A DNA stretch of 64,000 nt from Ochotona curzoniae (lineage: Eukaryota; Chordata; Mammalia; Lagomorpha; Ochotonidae). The notes beneath the pieces are model-generated. The model searched no databases, was not told where the DNA came from, and saw only the letters and a program-made list of their open reading frames with translations. A program made the position numbers and the translations under genes. The stretch covers positions 6,944,001 through 7,008,000 of the forward strand of contig NW_024465751.1 in the NCBI RefSeq assembly GCF_017591425.1, written 5' to 3'. Positions 58,982-64,000 of the stretch are shown here, piece by piece. Positions within the stretch are counted from its first letter, which is position 1. Every line of letters begins with the position of its first letter.

Positions 58982-59307
58982 AGGCCAAGGTAGTGTGACA
59001 GACTAATCCTCTGCCTGCCTGCCTGCCTGCACTGCCAACATGCAATATGGGCACTGGTTCATATCCCAGCTTCTCCACTTCCAATTCAGCTGTCTTCTTA
59101 CAGCCTGAGAAAGCAGTGGAGAATGGCTCAAAGCCTTGGAACCTTGCAGCCACATGAGAGACCTAAAAGAAGCTGCTGGCTCTTGGCTTCAGATTGGCTC
59201 CTCTTCGGCTGTTGTGATCACTGGGAGTGAACCAGAGGATGGAAGACCCCACTCCGTCTCTTCTCTCTGTTAATTTTCCTTTCAAATGCAGATAAAGCAT
59301 TTAAATA
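58982..59307 (+). mobile_element. Diverged C-SINE with (TGCC)n in its head
   Basis: AAGGTAGTGTGACAGACTAA head followed by about five TGCC units (59013-59031). Tail TTTCAAATGCAGATAAAGC. Confidence 0.75.
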
Positions 59308-62029
59308 AGCCATCATCTGGCTCTTACATGTAAATCAAGAGTGATGACATGTTTAAAGCATTCAGGATTTATAAGGTGCCTTCATATGCAATGACTCCTC
59401 TTTTCCATGCTGTTAACTAACTGTGGTCCAAAAATATTAAGTAAAAACTTACAGAAATAAGTAGCTCCTAAGTTGTACATTGTGTGTCATTCTGAATCAC
59501 TTGATGAAATCTTGCTCCGTTTTTCTCTGTCCCAGCCAGACCATGCACCATGCTTTGTCTAGCGTGTCTGAGCTATATATACTACCTGCCTCTTGGCCAG
59601 CAACCGTCTTGGTTAACAGATCAGTTATACAGTTAAGTACTACTATCTGAGGTTTCAGGTGTCTCCTGTGGGGCTTGAAACTTACTCTGTGATGATAAAG
59701 TGGGGAAGCTACTGACACGGGCTCATGGACGTGACCAACGCTGAAGCAAACGGGAGCCTCTCTTTGGAGATAGAGAACCGAGGACCCTGAGTGGAGAGCA
59801 GACATCCTGATGGTTGTGCCATGGATGAATACCACTCCGGGGCAGGTGGTCAGCCGTCTGCTGCTGCTCCTGAGATAAACTCAGGCTCAGCCTAGCGAAC
59901 GGCCAGAACTCCAGATTCCTCCATCACATCATTTGCCTGCCCACTTGGACCCTTTTGTGCATTCTTAGAGAACCATTCCCCTTCAACTCAGCCCTGTCAG
60001 GTAGAAACGACAATTCTCAATTGTTCACCACTGATTTAGACAGGAATACTGTGAGAGTGATCAGCTGGTATGCAGCACAGCTTGTTTTTATTGAGTGCCT
60101 CTTCCAAAGAGGGCTGTGCGATGTGACACTTGGATCTCTGCTGGGGAGATAGACCTACACTAGCTTAGGATTCAAACCCAACTAGCAGAGTTCTCTGTTG
60201 AGCAGCTTCTCTGGGGAAAGATGTTTTCTAAGGCTTCCTCCTTGCCTGGTGTCAGCCAGGAACCTGTGTAAGGGTCTGAAGTTATTTATCAAGTGAAGGA
60301 GAAAATCCAAGTTTTTGTGACTTCTCAACTTTTCAAACCGTTGAAAACTATTGCAAATGTACTAAATAGTTATTAAAGACCAGCAACGCCTGTCTGAGAA
60401 TATTTGTGCAACCTCTGACCGAGTGATCAGATGGAGACAGAGATTGATAAGGTCATTTGTGCAAGAACTTGCAGCATACTCCCTCAGCCATGTACTCACT
60501 CCTTGCAAGCAGTGCTTGTTTCATCTCGGTCGAAGATGCAATAAGCATCTATTGAGCACCTGCCAAGGCCTATGGAGGACTCAGCGCTTGTTCCCTCTGA
60601 GGCTCTAGTTGGGGAGGAATGCTGTTCAGCCACTATTGTGCCTCTGAATACAGCCTCCAGACAGATGCAATAATAGATAATCCATTGTGGGAGATGCTAG
60701 ATAACCAAGTGCTGTTTCCTCACCTATCAGACCTCTGACTGAATGCTGGTAGCAAACTGTTACACTATTGTATCCTTGCTTGGATTTGCCATCCCCCATC
60801 AAGCCATTCAGTACTGCCCAGGGACAAAGGTCCCTGCCACACCTGCCACCAGCTGGCCAGTCCTTGTCCTTCTAAGCCTGATTCTCTCTTTCATGGTATC
60901 TGAGTGGGCTCCCTTCAGATAGCAGTAGCTTCGGACCAGGTGTTATGGAACGATTCTGGGCTGTTGACCTGGTCCCTGGGCTGCAGGCCAGTCTGAAGGC
61001 TTGAGATTGTACCAGCATAGCACACTGGTGCTTGAATCTTTAGCATTGTGATCCAGGACTTGCTGAAGAACTGCCTTCCATCACTGTGTGACAAAGTTGA
61101 CTCTTTGGGCTTAAAGGCACAGGCGTAGATTGACGATCAGCGTCCTCTGCACATCATGGCACCGTGAGTTCCTGTTTCCACTGTTTAGTACACAATGAAT
61201 AAATAATAACGTCGCCTGGAACAATGTAGCCAAATGAAACAGTGATGGAAAACCACGTGCAGGTCTTGGGTTGCATGGTTCATCAGCACCATGCCCCTAG
61301 TGAGCAATCGAGTTCCCTGAATGGAGTCCCACCCTCCACCTGCACACAACTGCACGTGAAAAGATGTGCAAACACTTTGGGAACCTACAGTGCACGTGTG
61401 TGTGTGTGTGTATGGGGGAGAATGTGCTCTCCCACACCACCAGCAAAGAAACCCATCCTGGGCATGCGCTTACTCGTTTCCAATTTAAGGTCCATTCAGC
61501 AATTCCTCCAACCCTGGCTCCCACGCGGAGCAGCCCTAACTGCTTACTTTTTTCTTTTGCAGCCAGACCAACGGGCGAGTCTGGAAACCACGGAGCTTAT
61601 GAAATTAACTGTGTACTAACTTCCACAATACAGCGTCGCTGTTGGGCGCCAGCCAGGCACCAAGTCTTCGTTCTGTTCTGGCCCATTTTCCTTCCTGTGC
61701 ATTTTTTTTTTTTGTCCTATGCCAAATTTCCCTACTCTTTATTCTGCAAATACATCTCAGCTGAAGTACTTTTAAACTATCCTGGCAAAGAATCCCTTCC
61801 CAGGACCTTTAGGGCAAGGCATGCAGTTTATGAAAAAAACAAACAATAACAAAAGCCCAAGAAGGAAAAGTCCCTGATGACGGTTGTTCCTGTTCCAGGT
61901 GCTTTGATTAAAAGGGAAGAGGCACAAAACACCAAACTTTCCTTCTTATCTCTATGGTGGCAGGTGGCGATCACGTCTAACTTTTCCCAGCTACAACCCG
62001 AAGACTTAAAAAAAAAAACCCAAACCACG
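59308..62029. other. Proximal upstream region of LRATD2, no gene seen
   Basis: This is mostly unique-looking sequence between the last SINE and the CpG island, and so a candidate for proximal enhancers. Short (GT)n lies at 61397-61411. A TCF/LEF-like CTTTGATTAAA occurs near 61902. Fragments resembling ancient repeats (ATTGAGTGCCT and ATTGAGCACCT types) lie near 60088 and 60550. No frame has a recognisable domain. Confidence 0.5.
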
Positions 62030-62084
62030 CTAGCGGGAGCTCGGCGGCTGAAGCAGAAGACCAGCCCCGCCGCCAGCAGCCAGC

Positions 62085-62260
62085 AGGGTGATTATTTATT
62101 TACCAGCGGGATTTAAACCCGCTCGGGCGGGGGGCGTGAGCTGGGCGGAGCCCCGCGTCCCGCGTGGGCGGCGCAGGGGCGGGGAGCCCGGCGGCCGGGC
62201 GCCGAGCGGGGGAAGACCCGAGCCGGGGGAGCGGGCGCCTGTCTCTTTAAACGCCACGGG
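62085..62260 (+). promoter_or_regulatory. Probable LRATD2 core promoter region
   Basis: This lies at the upstream edge of the CpG island, just before the inferred first exon. It holds an A/T-rich TATA-like stretch (ATTATTTATTTA, about 62091-62102), a TTTAAA core inside a near-palindrome (62105-62123) and GC-box clusters (62124-62134, 62175-62183). A second TTTAAA follows at about 62245. The start site cannot be fixed from sequence alone, so this is inference from composition and position. Confidence 0.55.
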
Positions 62261-62694
62261 CTGCGCTCCCGCCCGGGAGCCGGATCTACAATCCCGTCCC
62301 TCCCGCTCCGGCGGTTGCGGCTCGCCGGCCGTGGAAGCCGAGCTGCGCGCTCCTGCCCCGGCTGCTCCTCGCGCCACACCTCCCCCGGGAGCCGGCGAGG
62401 GCGGCCGACGGGGAGCCGCAGCCCCGGGAGGAGGCCGGGAGGAGAGAGGGGGAGGTGTGAGCAGGAATTGCACCCCCCGCCCCCCGACATCCACCTTCCA
62501 AGTCTCGGGGCGCCGCGCCGCCGGGTGAGACATGCGCCTCTGCCCCCTGGCCAGCCTGCTCGCTGCCGCCTGTGCCGGGAGAAGACGGCCCGCGGGGCCC
62601 GCGGCTGCAAACTCGCCCTAGAAGTGCGTGGGTGCGGCGGGGACCCCTCCCCGGGGCCCGCGGCCGCCACCTCGCCGCGGCTGAGTTGGCACAG
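62260..62694 (+). other. LRATD2: Predicted non-coding first exon of LRATD2 (5' UTR)
   Basis: The 3' boundary is set by a good splice donor, CAG|GTAACC, with the exon ending at 62694. The 5' boundary is only a guess, placed inside the CpG island downstream of the TATA-like and GC-box elements. No frame in it joins the LRATD2 frame, so it is read as untranslated apart from an upstream ORF at 62532. Known LRATD2 genes carry the whole CDS in one downstream exon, which fits this layout. Confidence 0.5.
62532..62621 (+). CDS. Upstream ORF 1 in the LRATD2 leader (29 codons)
   Basis: ATG at 62532 with G at -3 opens a 29-residue frame ending in TAG at 62619-62621. The start is MRLCPLASLLAAACAGRRR: one basic residue, a leucine/alanine-rich stretch, small residues, then an arginine cluster. 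That pattern looks like a short signal peptide with a cleavage region. It lies inside the predicted first exon and is out of frame with LRATD2. Whether it is translated is unknown. It may simply be a regulatory uORF in GC-rich sequence. Confidence 0.3.
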   Translation: MRLCPLASLLAAACAGRRRPAGPAAANSP

Positions 62695-63154
62695 GTAACC
62701 CGAGCCTGAGGGCGGGCTCGCGGGGGAGGGGCCGCAGGTGCACCCGGGGCCGGTGGCGCACCTGCTGGGACCGCGCCGCGGGGGGTCTCCCTCCCCGCCC
62801 CCCACCCCGGGCATGGAGGCTTCGTGGGCACACCTCGTGGGCGAGTGGGGGGCCCGGCGGTGAGGGTGGGGGAGTTAGGAGAGGGGCGCCTCCGAGCAAA
62901 GTTTCCTTTGGCGTCTCTGCTGCCAGGTCTTGGCAGGTAGGGCGCGGGCGGAAGCCGTAGGAGCTGCTGATGCAATTTTTTTTTTTTTGCCCGAGGGCCT
63001 GGCTGGGAGCGAGGTTGCCCTGGAGTTGCCAGGGCTCTTTGTGCCCGTGACCTGAGAGATGGGGCCGCGAGGGGAGGCTTGCTAGCCCGAGTCTTCCCCT
63101 AACATGGCCCCAGGTGTTGGGCCTGGAGCAGCTTTATCTTCCCTTCCTCTACAG
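62695..63154 (+). other. LRATD2: Predicted 460-bp intron in the LRATD2 5' UTR
   Basis: The donor is GTAACC after CAG at 62694. The acceptor at 63154 is preceded by a strong pyrimidine tract (CTTTATCTTCCCTTCCTCTACAG). A second AG at 63216, after TAATCTCCCAACAG, could be an alternative acceptor. A further donor-like CAG|GTAGGG occurs near 62937. The call rests on splice-site quality and on the short leader left before the ATG. Confidence 0.55.
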
Positions 63155-63249
63155 AATTGGACGCCCTTCCCACCGAGAGGCTGCCCCGGGGCTCCATCGT
63201 CTTAATCTCCCAACAGGTGGCCTCACGCCCGGTCCTGCGACCTGCGCCA

Positions 63250-63294
63250 ATGAGCCGGGTGGCGGTTTCGCTTTCTCCCCTCCCGGCGGTGTGA
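63250..63294 (+). CDS. Upstream ORF 2, 14 codons, ending 18 nt before the LRATD2 ATG
   Basis: ATG at 63250, stop TGA at 63292-63294. Its peptide starts MSRVAVSLSP. It lies in the predicted second exon whichever acceptor (63154 or 63216) is used, so it should be present in most mature leaders. Its start context is weak (C at -3, A at +4), which favours leaky scanning to the main ATG. The 18-nt gap to the LRATD2 start is too short for efficient reinitiation. Confidence 0.4.
   Translation: MSRVAVSLSPLPAV

Positions 63295-64000
<706 letters not shown>

Noticed and set aside
62113..62814. Long - strand frames (up to 233 residues) in the CpG island
   Set aside because: GC-rich sequence has few stop codons. 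The peptides are Pro/Arg/Gly-rich and overlap on both strands in several frames, so they are composition artefacts.

Overview
This is a mammalian nuclear genome window with one protein-coding gene, at its right edge. The organism is very probably a lagomorph. About 33 copies of a tRNA-derived SINE (lagomorph C-SINE type) are scattered on both strands, and LINE-1 pieces carry lagomorph-type 3' ends. The C-SINE variant resembles pika (Ochotona) more than rabbit. That last step is inference from memory of the consensus sequences.

The gene is LRATD2 (also called FAM84B), starting at 63313 on the + strand and open to the window edge, so about 229 codons are present. It sits in a CpG island that begins near 62030. 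The island contains a probable promoter, a non-coding first exon, a well-formed short intron (62695-63154) and two upstream ORFs. In human, LRATD2 lies at 8q24.21, and its upstream side faces the gene-poor interval towards PCAT1 and MYC. Positions 1-62000 here have the same character: no exon-like or conserved protein-coding ORF stands out.

The upstream 62 kb is mostly mobile-element debris of several ages. The oldest layer is ancient mammalian repeats: L1M-type LINE fragments (962-1800, 2860-2945, 23430-24660, 30640-31200, 42880-43420), L2 and MIR pieces, hAT-Charlie and Tigger DNA transposons (9670-9845, 13780-13853, 14246-14572) and a MaLR LTR (55425-55745). Above that lie many diverged C-SINEs. 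The youngest layer is C-SINEs with clear target-site duplications, 5'-truncated L1s with G-rich 3' UTRs, a processed U6 snRNA copy (29624-29719) and a solo LTR.

Several insertions are nested and can be dated relative to each other. The best case is 44377-45575, where a solo LTR sits in a + strand C-SINE, which itself sits in the tail of a - strand C-SINE. A run of three C-SINEs at 31337-32171 also includes one inserted into the tail of its neighbour. I found no CRISPR array, operon, rRNA, functional tRNA or novel defence-type system. The most useful leads are the LRATD2 5' leader architecture, the nested insertions, a pair of related ~120 bp repeats at 2181 and 3129, and an ORF-like frame shared by two L1 3' UTRs.
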